Notes: generated by a model not told the origin, from the letters alone. DNA of 64,000 nt from Proteocatella sp041738345 (GCA_041738345.1 JBGSPX010000006.1:20482-84481); one strand, 5' to 3'. Counted from the stretch's first letter, positions 1-8,649 are shown. Program-made: numbers and translations.

Positions 1-117
1 CTGACTTATTTTTTTTAGTGGTGAAGTAAGCACTTCAATAGGCGCGTCATCCTTTGGTGGGAATACCTCAAAAGATATAACGGGTTTTTTTATGGAGTAT
101 AAATTTTTGATGTACAT
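1..117 (-). CDS. metF: Methylenetetrahydrofolate reductase, N-terminal fragment cut by window edge
   Basis: Thirty-nine codons read on the minus strand from an ATG at 117 to the window edge. An AGGAGG ribosome site lies just upstream (about 122-128 on the plus strand numbering). The peptide contains ISFEVFPPK near residues 14-22, the N-terminal signature of MetF, which reduces 5,10-methylene-THF to 5-methyl-THF in the folate and Wood-Ljungdahl pathways. Only the start of the gene is present, so the assignment rests on this motif. It is transcribed divergently from cca. Confidence 0.75.
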   Translation of the reverse strand, partial: MYIKNLYSIKKPVISFEVFPPKDDAPIEVLTSPLKKISQ

Positions 118-298
118 AGAGCCTCCTGTCTAATTTAAAAATATATATTACAAATTGTTAATTATTAAACAAATAAAACATTTTTATAATTATAACAGAC
201 AGTATCTGTAAATGCAAGCAGTATAAAATTATAACCAGTTAAAAATAAAAACTATGGCTATTTGAAATATAGGATAAATCGTATTTTAATTTAGAATA

Positions 299-307
299 TG
301 ATATAAT
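299..307 (+). promoter_or_regulatory. Extended -10 promoter for cca
   Basis: TGATATAAT at 299-307 is an extended -10 element (TG-N-TATAAT). It lies about 45 bases upstream of the cca start. No convincing -35 box is seen 17-18 bases upstream, which is usual for extended -10 promoters. The rest of the 118-351 gap is AT-rich and shows no gene. Confidence 0.45.
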
Positions 308-351
308 TATAAAATATAGTTGAAATATAAGATTTGTAATCGAGGATGAAT

Positions 352-1578
352 ATGAACTTGCCAAAAGAAGTAGATTTTATAATAGCTAAGCTTAAATCAT
401 CAGGATATGATGCATATATAGTAGGAGGCTGTGTAAGAGATATACTTATGAGGATTAGGCCAAAGGACTGGGACATAACCACGCAGGCACTTCCACAAGA
501 TGTAAAAAAAGTGTTTTCAAAATTCAAGACTATTGAAATTGGAATAGCACATGGCACCGTAGGTATTATAATTGAAAACAAAATATATGAAATCACCACA
601 TATAGAAAAGAAGAACAATATATAAATCATAGAAAACCTTCGGACGTAAGCTTTGTAAAAGATATACGTCTAGATTTAAGTAGACGAGATTTCACTATAA
701 ATGCTATGGCATATAATGAAAGTGAAGGACTACTTGATTTTTTTGGGGGCAGAGAAGATATTGAAGCTGGAATTATAAGATGTGTAGGAAATCCAAATCA
801 GCGCTTTGAAGAGGATGCATTAAGAATAATGAGAGCGCTCAGATTTGCAAGCGAAAAAGGCTTTGAAATAGAAGCTAAAACCTATGAAGCTATGTGTCAA
901 CACAAAAGATTGCTTGCGAAAATTTCAAAAGAAAGAATAAATGAAGAACTGTGTAAACTTTTGATGGGTAGTTTTGCAGATGAAGTTTTAGTAAAATACA
1001 GTATTCCTATGCTTGAAATATTTCCAAAAAATCTACTAACTCAATCAGATTTTCAAAAAGCAGCAGATGTTGTTTCAAAGCTAATAGCTTTAGACTTGCC
1101 GCTACATTTTAGGACAGCGACAATATTTGCAGGGATTTTTCTAAAGGAAGAGTCTTTATCTGAGATAGCATCATGGCTTAAAACTATGAAATTTGACAAT
1201 AAAACTGTAGGAAAAACATTATGTTTAATAGAAGGATTATCAATTGATATAAAAAACGAGCGGCAAAATCTTAAATGGAATTTAAATAGGTATGGAGAGA
1301 TAAATTTTAAAGATATGTTACGATTTAGAGAGTGTTACAAAAGTGAAAATTTAGAGCATATAAAGAATACTTTAAAAGAAATTATAGATGATGGAGAATG
1401 CTTTTCACTTTCAATGCTTGAAATAAATGGAGATGATTTAGTAGCGTTAGGGCTTAATCGTGGAAGCCTTATTGGAAATACGCTTCAGAAAATATTAGAA
1501 GAAGTTATAAACGACAATCTAGAAAACAAAAAAGAGCTTTTGATAGAAGCAGTGAGAGCGATTCAGGAGGAAGAATGA
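352..1578 (+). CDS. cca: tRNA nucleotidyltransferase (CCA-adding / poly(A) polymerase family)
   Basis: A 408-residue protein of the class II nucleotidyltransferase family, which adds or repairs the 3' CCA end of tRNA. The N-terminus shows IVGGCVRD and KDWDITT, the Gly-rich strand and the catalytic DxD pair, followed by the SRRDFTINAM and RFEEDALRIMRALRFA motifs of the family. Two ATGs are in frame at 346 and 352. GAGG at 342-345 is too close to the first and ideally spaced for the second, so 352 is chosen. It overlaps the next gene by four bases (ATGA), implying translational coupling. Whether it adds the whole CCA or only A or CC cannot be told by eye. Confidence 0.9.
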   Translation: MNLPKEVDFIIAKLKSSGYDAYIVGGCVRDILMRIRPKDWDITTQALPQDVKKVFSKFKTIEIGIAHGTVGIIIENKIYEITTYRKEEQYINHRKPSDVSFVKDIRLDLSRRDFTINAMAYNESEGLLDFFGGREDIEAGIIRCVGNPNQRFEEDALRIMRALRFASEKGFEIEAKTYEAMCQHKRLLAKISKERINEELCKLLMGSFADEVLVKYSIPMLEIFPKNLLTQSDFQKAADVVSKLIALDLPLHFRTATIFAGIFLKEESLSEIASWLKTMKFDNKTVGKTLCLIEGLSIDIKNERQNLKWNLNRYGEINFKDMLRFRECYKSENLEHIKNTLKEIIDDGECFSLSMLEINGDDLVALGLNRGSLIGNTLQKILEEVINDNLENKKELLIEAVRAIQEEE

Positions 1579-2495
1579 ACAAAAAAGATTTGATGTTAGC
1601 AATATTAGTGGTAATAGTATGGGGGGCAAATTTTACAGTCATAAAGCTAGGGTTATCAGGAGTGCCGCCTGTGTTATTGGCTTCACTTAGGTATATGTGT
1701 GTTATTCCAGCTATATTTTTTGTAAAGCGTCCTAAAATAGAGCTCAAATATGCACTTTTATATGGATTTTCTGTAGGGGTAGGACAATTTTCGTGTCTCT
1801 TTTATGCTATGAAAATAGGAATGCCAGCAGGACTTTCATCGATACTTCTACAATCGGCAGCGTTTGTAACTCCTATTTTAGCATGGCTTCTTTTGAGAGA
1901 AGAGATAGCTAAAAAACAACTTTTAGGATTAGGCGTGGCACTTCTGGGATTATGTTTTATAGGAAAGAGTGCGCTAGAAGGAGTTGGAGGAATATCAATA
2001 TTTTCGCTACTTTTAACTCTTATGGCGGCGCTTTTTTGGGCAATTTCAAATATCGTGCTTAAGCTTGCATCAAATAAGCTTGAAGAAAATGGAGAAACTT
2101 TGGATATGATGGGAGTAGTCGTATGGACTAGTTTAATTCCACCATTACCTCTTTTAGCGATAGCATTTTTGATAGATTCACCAGAAGTAATTTGGCAGGC
2201 GGTATATAGCTTAACTCCAATTTCTATATTTTCAATACTATACTTAGCATTTGGGGCAACTATATTTGGATATGGGATGTGGAGTATTCTTCTTGGTAAA
2301 TATCCTGCTTCAAAAATATCACCGCTTTCGCTTATGGTTCCAGTTACAGGGCTTATATCAGCAAGATTAGTTTTAGGAGAAACACTATCTTTGTGGCAAT
2401 GGATTGGCGGCGGAATAATACTTCTGGGGTTAATATTATCCAACATAGAGTTGAAAAGACGAAAATTTCTGAAAAATATTGACAAAGCGTCTTAA
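1575..2495 (+). CDS. EamA/DMT-family transporter
   Basis: A 306-residue, very hydrophobic protein with about ten membrane segments in two homologous halves. The start WGANFTVIKLGLSGVPP and the second-half GLILLG-type helices are typical of the drug/metabolite transporter superfamily (EamA domain, two copies). The substrate cannot be inferred: family members export amino acids, metabolites or drugs. The start codon overlaps the stop of cca, with GGAGG six bases upstream, so the two genes are co-transcribed. Its last codons contain the promoter of the tungstate operon. Confidence 0.8.
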   Translation: MNKKDLMLAILVVIVWGANFTVIKLGLSGVPPVLLASLRYMCVIPAIFFVKRPKIELKYALLYGFSVGVGQFSCLFYAMKIGMPAGLSSILLQSAAFVTPILAWLLLREEIAKKQLLGLGVALLGLCFIGKSALEGVGGISIFSLLLTLMAALFWAISNIVLKLASNKLEENGETLDMMGVVVWTSLIPPLPLLAIAFLIDSPEVIWQAVYSLTPISIFSILYLAFGATIFGYGMWSILLGKYPASKISPLSLMVPVTGLISARLVLGETLSLWQWIGGGIILLGLILSNIELKRRKFLKNIDKAS

Positions 2496-2507
2496 AGCAT
2501 ATATAAT
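2479..2507 (+). promoter_or_regulatory. Consensus SigA promoter for the tungstate operon
   Basis: TTGACA (2479-2484), a 17-base spacer and TATAAT (2502-2507) match the vegetative consensus exactly. The -35 box lies inside the end of the EamA gene. Transcription would begin near 2511-2515, leaving a leader of about 135 bases before tupB. Confidence 0.85.
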
Positions 2508-2510
2508 CAC

Positions 2511-2612
2511 AGACAAGGAAGGTGTTTGAAACGTATAATTACAGCTATCTACACCGTATAAAATTAAAAATTGTATATTAATCAGACAATCCTTTTAGGG
2601 GTTGTCTTTTTT
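2511..2612 (+). promoter_or_regulatory. Candidate riboswitch / attenuator leader of the tup operon
   Basis: The leader between the promoter and tupB contains a strong terminator (2584-2610) that must be bypassed to express the operon. Three helices compete. P1 pairs 2521-2525 (GGTGT) with 2551-2555 (ACACC). An antiterminator can pair 2521-2528 (GGTGTTTG) with 2583-2588 plus 2591-2592, with a two-base bulge. The terminator pairs 2584-2592 with 2599-2607. A possible pseudoknot joins 2533-2540 to 2569-2576. Forming P1 would free the terminator, as expected for a repressing riboswitch on an uptake operon. I do not recognise a known class; the Moco-RNA consensus is not evident. Confidence 0.55.
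2584..2612 (+). terminator. Intrinsic terminator inside the tup leader
   Basis: A 9-base-pair stem (2584-2592 with 2599-2607, one T-G pair), a six-base loop and a run of T from 2607 to 2612. It lies downstream of a perfect promoter and upstream of tupB, so it acts in the leader and is not only the end of the EamA unit. Confidence 0.85.
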
Positions 2613-2650
2613 AATGAGATTTAACAAATTAAATTTTAAAAGGAGGAGGC

Positions 2651-3349
2651 ATGAACTATTTTTTTGACGCATTTAAGGAAGCATTAAAGCTTATGATATC
2701 TATGGATTTAGAACTATATTCTATAATAGCATTATCGCTTTTTGTAAGTTTTACAGCACTTTTAGGAGCCTCGATTTTAGGACTTCCTATAGGCGCAGTT
2801 TTAGGACTAAAACAATTTAAAGGAAAATTTATAATAATAAATATCATAAATACTTTTATGGGAATTCCTCCTGTAGTAGTAGGGCTATTAGTATACATCC
2901 TGCTTTCAAATCAAAGTGGAATATGGGGAGATACAAGGCTTTTATTTACTCCAATAGCGATGATAATAGCACAATTTTTATTAGCGTTACCGCTTATAAT
3001 AGGGCTTACATATAGTGCAGTGAAAAATGTTAATCCTATGGTAAGGAAAACTGCAGTAACGCTCGGTGCATCAAAATTTTTGAGCGCATTTACGGTGATA
3101 AAAGAAGCTCGGTTTAGTATATATACTGCATTTATTGTAGTATTTGGAAGATTGCTAGCTGAAGTAGGGGCAGTAATGATGGTGGGTGGAAATATAAGAT
3201 ACCAGACGAGAGTGATGACTACAGCAATTGCTATGCAAAAAGGCATGGGAGAATTTCAAACGGCATTAGCACTTGGAATGATACTTCTTATGCTATCATT
3301 TATAATAAATGCAGCCGTTGAAATGCTTAGAAATAAGGAGGAATTGTAG
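2651..3349 (+). CDS. tupB: Tungstate ABC transporter permease
   Basis: A 232-residue inner-membrane protein with about five to six helices. The segment from GIPPVVVGLLVY (residue ~73) to the ALPLIIGLTYSAVK and TLGASK stretches resembles the TupB/WtpB permeases, including the EAA-like cytoplasmic loop (RKTAVTLGASKF) that docks on the ATPase. It begins at ATG 2651 after AAGGAGGAGG. The next gene starts on the base after its stop codon. Family knowledge: TupABC imports tungstate with very high affinity, feeding tungsten enzymes such as aldehyde oxidoreductases and formate dehydrogenases. Assignment as tungstate rather than molybdate rests mainly on the TupA-type binding protein in the operon. 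Confidence 0.85.
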   Translation: MNYFFDAFKEALKLMISMDLELYSIIALSLFVSFTALLGASILGLPIGAVLGLKQFKGKFIIINIINTFMGIPPVVVGLLVYILLSNQSGIWGDTRLLFTPIAMIIAQFLLALPLIIGLTYSAVKNVNPMVRKTAVTLGASKFLSAFTVIKEARFSIYTAFIVVFGRLLAEVGAVMMVGGNIRYQTRVMTTAIAMQKGMGEFQTALALGMILLMLSFIINAAVEMLRNKEEL

Positions 3350-4069
3350 ATGATAGAAATATATAATCTGAAAAAAATTTTTGAAAACAATACAGTAATA
3401 GACATACCATACTTGAAAATAAAAAAAGGTAAAATAACGGCAATAATAGGCCCTAGTGGTTCAGGTAAAAGTACACTTATGGCATTGATAAATGGTTTAG
3501 CTAAACCCAGTGAAGGTAAGATAATTATTGAGGGTGAAGAATTTTCAGCAAATAGAGATTACTCCGAATACATAAGAAAACAGATGACTATGGTTTTTCA
3601 AGAACCGGTCATGTTTAAGGAAACCCTAGAAAAAAATATAGAGTATGGACTTAAGTTAAGAGGGGTTAAAGATATTAAAAATAAAATATTTAATATATCG
3701 GAACTTTTAGGAATTCAAGACAAATTGAAGCAGAGGGCCCCAACTCTTTCAGGTGGAGAAGCTAGTAGGGCATCACTTGCAAGGGCTATGGTGTTTGAAC
3801 CCAAACTACTTATTTTAGATGAGCCGACTTCGAATTTAGATCCTCAAAATGTAGCTGTAATAGAAGCTGCACTTAAGAATATGCAGAAGGTGTTAGCAAA
3901 TACGATAATAGTGGTAACACATAATATGTTTCAAGCAAAACGTATAGCAGATGAAGCAGTATTTATCTTAGATGGGAAAGTAGTAGAGTTTGGAGCAGTA
4001 AATGAAATCTTTGAAAACCCAAGTGATATAAGAACGGCTCGGTTCATATCAGGAGATATGATTTATTGA
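3350..4069 (+). CDS. tupC: Tungstate ABC transporter ATP-binding protein
   Basis: A 239-residue ABC ATPase. Visible motifs are Walker A GPSGSGKST (residues ~34-42), the Q-loop in VFQEPVMF, the signature LSGGEASRASLARA, Walker B LLILDEPTSNLD and the switch histidine in VVTHN. It lacks the C-terminal TOBE extension of classic ModC proteins, as expected for TupC. It starts with no gap after tupB, with AAGGAGG located within the tupB end. It energises tungstate uptake together with TupB. Confidence 0.85.
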   Translation: MIEIYNLKKIFENNTVIDIPYLKIKKGKITAIIGPSGSGKSTLMALINGLAKPSEGKIIIEGEEFSANRDYSEYIRKQMTMVFQEPVMFKETLEKNIEYGLKLRGVKDIKNKIFNISELLGIQDKLKQRAPTLSGGEASRASLARAMVFEPKLLILDEPTSNLDPQNVAVIEAALKNMQKVLANTIIVVTHNMFQAKRIADEAVFILDGKVVEFGAVNEIFENPSDIRTARFISGDMIY

Positions 4070-4091
4070 TAAATTTTGAGAGGAGAATAAT

Positions 4092-4946
4092 ATGAAAAAA
4101 ATGGTAAGTTTATTATTGGCGGTATTTATGACTGCATCATGTTTTGGATTTTCTTTTGCCCAAGAGGGAACTACAAAAAAATCTGTACTTAGAATTGCAA
4201 CGACTACAAGTACTAATGACACAGGACTTTTAGATGTATTAGTGCCGGCATTTGACAAAAAGTATAATACAAAAACTCAATGGGTATCAGTGGGTTCTGG
4301 CGAAGCTATGGAAATAGGAAAAAGAGGAGATGCGGATGTTTTACTCGTACACTCACCAGCTGCGGAAAAACAGTTTGTGGATGAAGGTTATGGGGTAGAT
4401 AGAAAAGATGTAATGTATAACTATTTTTATATAGTAGGACCAAAAGGTGATGCTGCAAAGATAAAAGGAAAAAAACAAGCTGTGGAAGCATTTAAAGCCA
4501 TAAATAATTCTAAAGCAATATTTCTATCAAGAGCAGATAAATCAGGAACTCATTCTAAGGAACTTTCTATATGGAAGAAGGCTGAATTATCACCAACAGG
4601 GCTAAAAAATAAATGGTATTTGGAAACAGGGCTTGGTATGGGAGATTTACTTATTATGGCAAATGAGAAAAAAGGATATACTCTAGTAGATAGCGGAACT
4701 TGGGGAGCAATTAAGGATAAACTTTTAAATCTTGAAATAATGGTTCAAGGGGATGAAGTCTTATTTAACCCTTATGGAGTTATTACTATAAATCCTCAAA
4801 AATATTCAAATATCAACGTAAAAGCGGCAAGGGATTTCACGGATTTTATAACTTCAAAAGAAGGACAGCAAATAATTGCAGATTATACAAATAAATATGG
4901 CCAGAAGTTGTTCATCCCAAATGCAAAAAAAGAAGCGAACAAATAG
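4092..4946 (+). CDS. tupA: Tungstate-binding protein of the ABC transporter
   Basis: A 284-residue exported protein. A Lys start and hydrophobic core (residues ~3-22) form a signal peptide. Cys17 (TASC) is a poor lipobox, and SFA-QE around residue 24 could be a type I cleavage site, so lipoprotein status is unclear. The mature start ATTTSTNDTGLLD is the hallmark of TupA, whose TTTS segment contacts the oxyanion; RADKSGTHSKE and TLVDSGTWG follow. It captures tungstate outside the membrane and passes it to TupB. It is preceded by GAGAGGAG and ends the tup operon. No clear terminator follows. Confidence 0.85.
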   Translation: MKKMVSLLLAVFMTASCFGFSFAQEGTTKKSVLRIATTTSTNDTGLLDVLVPAFDKKYNTKTQWVSVGSGEAMEIGKRGDADVLLVHSPAAEKQFVDEGYGVDRKDVMYNYFYIVGPKGDAAKIKGKKQAVEAFKAINNSKAIFLSRADKSGTHSKELSIWKKAELSPTGLKNKWYLETGLGMGDLLIMANEKKGYTLVDSGTWGAIKDKLLNLEIMVQGDEVLFNPYGVITINPQKYSNINVKAARDFTDFITSKEGQQIIADYTNKYGQKLFIPNAKKEANK

Positions 4947-5463
4947 AACTATATTTCAAAAAATATTTGGAATATGAAGATTAAAAGTTTGACGGAGCGT
5001 GGATATTAATATATAATTAAAATTATTATGAAGTTTTAAAAGCAAGATAATATCAAGCCTTACAAACAATTAATCGTTTGATTGAAAAAGAATTTTTATC
5101 TATAAAAAAACGAAAGATTTTTAAATTATAATATGAAACAAAAAGACACAGAAAAGCCACAAAAAAGCCATTGAAATAGTCACAAAAAACCACTCTATGT
5201 TCTTGAATAAGGGTATATAAAAAGGTATAATATTATATATAAAAGTAATATTTTATCTAACGGTTCTACTTTATCATCAATCAAAACTCTTTGATTTTAA
5301 TCGAGCATACTGAGTACAACTACATAATGATTTTTGTAGCTTGGTTTCTAATATTCATTTCGGATAATATTCCCTTAAAGTTAAGAAGAAAATGTGAATT
5401 TGTGACTATGGCTTATTTTAGGTTTTAAGATAATTACACTTTGAGAAAGGAAAATCTTAGATT
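4947..5463. other. 517-base gap: promoter, long leader, possible gene remnant
   Basis: No intact gene is seen. In one forward frame around 5050-5130 the translation is interrupted but includes YQALQTINRLIEKEF, which looks like a winged-helix recognition segment and may be debris of a lost regulator gene; this is weak. A SigA promoter lies at 5203-5231. The roughly 230-base leader after it contains small inverted repeats, for example AATCAAA/TTTGATT near 5280-5300 and CTACA/TGTAG near 5320-5340. I could not match it to either c-di-GMP riboswitch consensus. Confidence 0.4.
5203..5231 (+). promoter_or_regulatory. SigA promoter upstream of the main flagellar operon
   Basis: TTGAAT (5203-5208), a 17-base spacer and TATAAT (5226-5231). 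It is the only good promoter seen before the co-directional run that begins at 5464, so it probably drives the early flagellar genes. The start of the first gene is about 225 bases downstream. Confidence 0.6.
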
Positions 5464-6186
5464 ATGTCAAAAGAATCAATGAAGGACAATAATGTAGAAT
5501 CAGCAGAACAAGGGACTCCTATAGATAGAAGGAATATAGAACCATATAAGAATGTTATAATATCAGATGAAAAAGGAAATGAACTCATAGGGGCCTATTT
5601 AGATTATATTGGTTCGAAAATAGCAGTTATACAGCTACTTTCTATTTGGGATGTAAAGTTAATTAGAGATAAAGGTACATTATATTTTAAATCTTTAGAA
5701 AAATACGACCAGATATATAGAGGAAGTATAGAGTATATAGATGGGAATGCAGTATTTTTTAAAGACTTTGAAAATATAAGTGATGAATTAAAAAATGATT
5801 TAAAAGTAGATTATGTTAATAAAACAAAAATAACTTTTTTAGATGAAGATGATGAAGAAGTAGTTATGCCAGTCGTTATGAAAGATATAAGCAGAGGCGG
5901 GGTGTGTTTCTTCACTTTAGAGTCTTTGAAGGTTGGCCAAATTTTGGAGATGGTACTTGAATTTACCAAAGAACCTCTTCCGGTTAAGCTTGAAATAATA
6001 AGAAGAGAGCGTTATCCAAAAGATCCACATTATTATTATGGTTGTAAAATTCTAACGCTAAATATAGTTGAGGAAAGCATGCTAAAGCAAGCTATATTTA
6101 GAATAGATATAGAAAATAAAAGAGGTAAGTCAAAATTTGAAGATGATGATTTCGAAATAGATGAAGATGATTTTGAAGAAATATAG
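5464..6186 (+). CDS. PilZ-domain-like protein at head of flagellar operon
   Basis: A 240-residue cytoplasmic protein. Its second half (residues ~115-205) resembles a PilZ domain: KDISRGGVCFF matches the D/NxSxxG motif, and the strands after it fit the beta barrel. The N-terminal half resembles the YcgR-type flagellar brake domain in length and position. The RxxxR arginines that clamp cyclic di-GMP are not present before the barrel; the equivalent stretch reads LKVDYVNKTKIT. The C-terminus is highly acidic. It precedes flgB by eight bases and is likely co-transcribed. A role in c-di-GMP control of motility is plausible, but ligand binding is doubtful. Confidence 0.7.
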   Translation: MSKESMKDNNVESAEQGTPIDRRNIEPYKNVIISDEKGNELIGAYLDYIGSKIAVIQLLSIWDVKLIRDKGTLYFKSLEKYDQIYRGSIEYIDGNAVFFKDFENISDELKNDLKVDYVNKTKITFLDEDDEEVVMPVVMKDISRGGVCFFTLESLKVGQILEMVLEFTKEPLPVKLEIIRRERYPKDPHYYYGCKILTLNIVEESMLKQAIFRIDIENKRGKSKFEDDDFEIDEDDFEEI

Positions 6187-6194
6187 GGGGCGAC

Positions 6195-6578
6195 ATGAAT
6201 AAACTTTTTAGTAATTCTATAGATTTAACTCAAAAATCACTAGATTATCTTTGGAAAAAGCAGGGTGTTATATCAGAAAATATCGCTAACCAAGATACTC
6301 CAGGATATAAAGCTAAATATCTTACATTTGAGGATGAGCTAAAACATAAAGCGGGTCTTGTAAAAGAAGGAACTAGAAGAAATTATGCAGAAATTATAGG
6401 GAATACTGATTTTAAGCTAAATCAACCAGAAAATGAAAGTGTAAGAATGGATGAAAATAATGTTAACACAGACGCAGAATATGTAGAACTTGCAAGAGCT
6501 AACATACAGTATCAATATAGCATAAGATCTATATCAGACGAATTTTCAAGACTTAGAAGTGCTATAAAAGGGCAATAA
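6195..6578 (+). CDS. flgB: Flagellar proximal rod protein FlgB
   Basis: A 127-residue rod protein. The conserved N-terminus includes KQGVISENIANQDTPGYKA (residues ~20-38), the ANxxTPGYK signature of rod, hook and hook-associated proteins, and the C-terminal helix carries VELARANIQYQ. It forms the proximal rod between the MS ring and FlgC. The partner flgC, which usually follows directly, is absent here and lies at 18726; fliE follows instead. Confidence 0.92.
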   Translation: MNKLFSNSIDLTQKSLDYLWKKQGVISENIANQDTPGYKAKYLTFEDELKHKAGLVKEGTRRNYAEIIGNTDFKLNQPENESVRMDENNVNTDAEYVELARANIQYQYSIRSISDEFSRLRSAIKGQ

Positions 6579-6599
6579 TTAAAACTATTGGAGGCAATT

Positions 6600-6914
6600 A
6601 TGTTTATAAATCAGATGCAAAAAATAAATACCCTTTCGGAAATTGGGAATTTGGGAAAAATTACATCGCCAAATCAAGCAGCAGGAAATGGTGAGGCTGT
6701 TTTTAAAGACGTTCTTGAAAATGCAGTGAAAAATGTAGTTGAAACGGACAATGAAGTTGCGAAACAGCAATATCTTTTATCTACAGGACAGACAGACGAT
6801 GTACACAATCTTACTATAGCCGCCACTAAAGCTCAGCTTTCAGTAGACTATATGGTTCAGCTTAGGAATAGAGCTATGGAATCATATAGCGAACTAATGA
6901 GAATAAATTTCTAA
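6600..6914 (+). CDS. fliE: Flagellar hook-basal body protein FliE
   Basis: A 104-residue protein that joins the MS ring to the rod. The C-terminal half (VHNLTIAATKAQLSVDY, QLRNRAMESYSELMRI) is the well-conserved FliE region. ATG 6600 is chosen because GGAGG lies seven bases before it; an earlier in-frame codon overlaps the ribosome site. It sits between flgB and fliF in the early operon. Confidence 0.9.
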   Translation: MFINQMQKINTLSEIGNLGKITSPNQAAGNGEAVFKDVLENAVKNVVETDNEVAKQQYLLSTGQTDDVHNLTIAATKAQLSVDYMVQLRNRAMESYSELMRINF

Positions 6915-6960
6915 AAAGCCTAAAATTTAAAGTTTAACTAACTAGTGAGGGGTAAGGTAA

Positions 6961-8649
6961 TTGAAAGACAAGATGAAAGTTTTTATAGACAAGGCTAAGG
7001 AATTTTGGTCAAAGTTCAGTGGAAAAACAAAAAAAATAATAGTTATAGGAACCGCCGCAGTATTGATATTTTCGATAGCAGCGGCATTTATGCTAAACAA
7101 CAAAGAATATGAAGTGTTGTTTACAGGACTGAATGACCAAGAATCAAGCGAAATAATAGGTAAGCTTCAGGAATCATCAATTGATTATAAATTCGAAGAT
7201 GGAGGAACTATTTTAGTTCCAGCAGAACAAGAACAACAGCTAAAAGCCCAGCTTGTATATGAGGGATATCCTAAAAGCGGGTTCACATATAATGTTTTTA
7301 AAGATAATATTGATTTAATGACTACGGATTTTGAAAAAAACAATTACAAACTGTTCGAGCTTCAAGATAGGATAGGCTCCACAATAACTTTGTTTGACGG
7401 CGTAAAGGATGCAAAGGTAACCATAGCATTAGGCGAAGACCGAAAGTATGTTCTTGATAGCAAAAATGCTACTGAAACGAGCGCTTCAGTTGTAGTCATA
7501 ATGAAAGATGGAGGCTCTCCTGCACCAGAACAAGTAAAAGCAATCCAAAGATTGGTAGCTAAAAGTATTCCTCAGCTGGCAATGGAGAATGTTGTAGTTA
7601 TAGATGGAGAAGGAAACGATGTTTCAGTAGCACCTAACCTTCAAACTGAGCTAAATCAACTTAGAGCAGAATTCGAAAAACAACTCGAAAATTCAGTTAA
7701 ATCGAAAGTTACAAACGTACTTACCCCGTTTTATGGAGAAGACAATGTTAAAGTTTCAGTAAAAGCGAAAATAGATATGAATAAAAAAATTCGTGAAACT
7801 ATAAATTACTTCCAACCAGATGTTACACAACCAGCTCAAACTCAAAATGCAGGAGAAGCTGGAGCGGATGGGACTGAAACTCAAACAGATCAAAATCAAA
7901 TAAAAAGAGGTATTCCTGCCAAAGAATCGATAAATCAAGAAGTCGTAAGAGATGGTAATGCCACAGGAGGAGTTCCAGGGACAGAAACAAATGCAGATAT
8001 TCCAATCTATGGGAATATAGAGCTTAATGGAAATGAAACGCAAATAATAAATCAAAATGATATAGATTATTTAGTAGATCAGATAAAAGAGCAGACTCAA
8101 ATTGATGCGGGTATGATTGAAGATCTTACTGTGTCTGTATCTATAAATAACAATGGACAAGAAGATACTATAACAAATGATGATTTACTCAAATTAGTAG
8201 GGAACTCAGCAGGTATTGCAACTGAAAAAAGAGCAGATAAAATATCAATTGTTAAGGGTGCGTTTTTTGATCCAAATGCAGGTGTTGAAGAAGAACAACC
8301 ACTTGACAAGAAAAAACTTCTTATATTTGCAGCTATAGGAATAGCGCTTTTAATAGCACTTTTAGCAACTCTGTTAATATTCCTAAGAATGAAGAAAAAA
8401 GCAAAACTTAAAGCAGCTCAAATTGTAAAAGATGGTGAAGAAAAACCAGCACTTAACTTAGAGGCAGCTGAAGACTTAGCACACCTTATTGCAGCTGAAA
8501 AAGACGAACTTAAAGATAATTTAATAAACATAAAGAATGAGAAGAGTTTAGAGCTTAGAGAAAATATCAGAGGATTTGCAGAGCAAAATCCTGAAATAGC
8601 AGCTCAGCTTTTAAAATCTTGGCTGAAAGGAGAGCGTTCGAATGAGTAG
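6961..8649 (+). CDS. fliF: Flagellar MS-ring protein FliF
   Basis: A 562-residue membrane protein that builds the MS ring, the base of the basal body. There are two membrane helices (residues ~24-45 and ~450-475), a periplasm-type ring-building region with NNKEYEVLFTGL and a long linker, and a C-terminal cytoplasmic tail ending in the FliG-binding segment (ENIRGFAEQNPEIAAQLLKSWL). The chosen start is TTG at 6961, with AGTGAGGGG upstream. It overlaps fliG by eight bases. Confidence 0.93.
   Translation: MKDKMKVFIDKAKEFWSKFSGKTKKIIVIGTAAVLIFSIAAAFMLNNKEYEVLFTGLNDQESSEIIGKLQESSIDYKFEDGGTILVPAEQEQQLKAQLVYEGYPKSGFTYNVFKDNIDLMTTDFEKNNYKLFELQDRIGSTITLFDGVKDAKVTIALGEDRKYVLDSKNATETSASVVVIMKDGGSPAPEQVKAIQRLVAKSIPQLAMENVVVIDGEGNDVSVAPNLQTELNQLRAEFEKQLENSVKSKVTNVLTPFYGEDNVKVSVKAKIDMNKKIRETINYFQPDVTQPAQTQNAGEAGADGTETQTDQNQIKRGIPAKESINQEVVRDGNATGGVPGTETNADIPIYGNIELNGNETQIINQNDIDYLVDQIKEQTQIDAGMIEDLTVSVSINNNGQEDTITNDDLLKLVGNSAGIATEKRADKISIVKGAFFDPNAGVEEEQPLDKKKLLIFAAIGIALLIALLATLLIFLRMKKKAKLKAAQIVKDGEEKPALNLEAAEDLAHLIAAEKDELKDNLINIKNEKSLELRENIRGFAEQNPEIAAQLLKSWLKGERSNE

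Noticed and set aside
1802..2485. Long minus-strand open frame of 227 codons.
   Set aside because: It mirrors the EamA transporter gene on the plus strand, lacks a ribosome site and has no recognisable protein features.
5232..5463. c-di-GMP riboswitch before the flagellar operon.
   Set aside because: I looked for the GEMM-I and class II core motifs and did not find them; only small generic hairpins are present.
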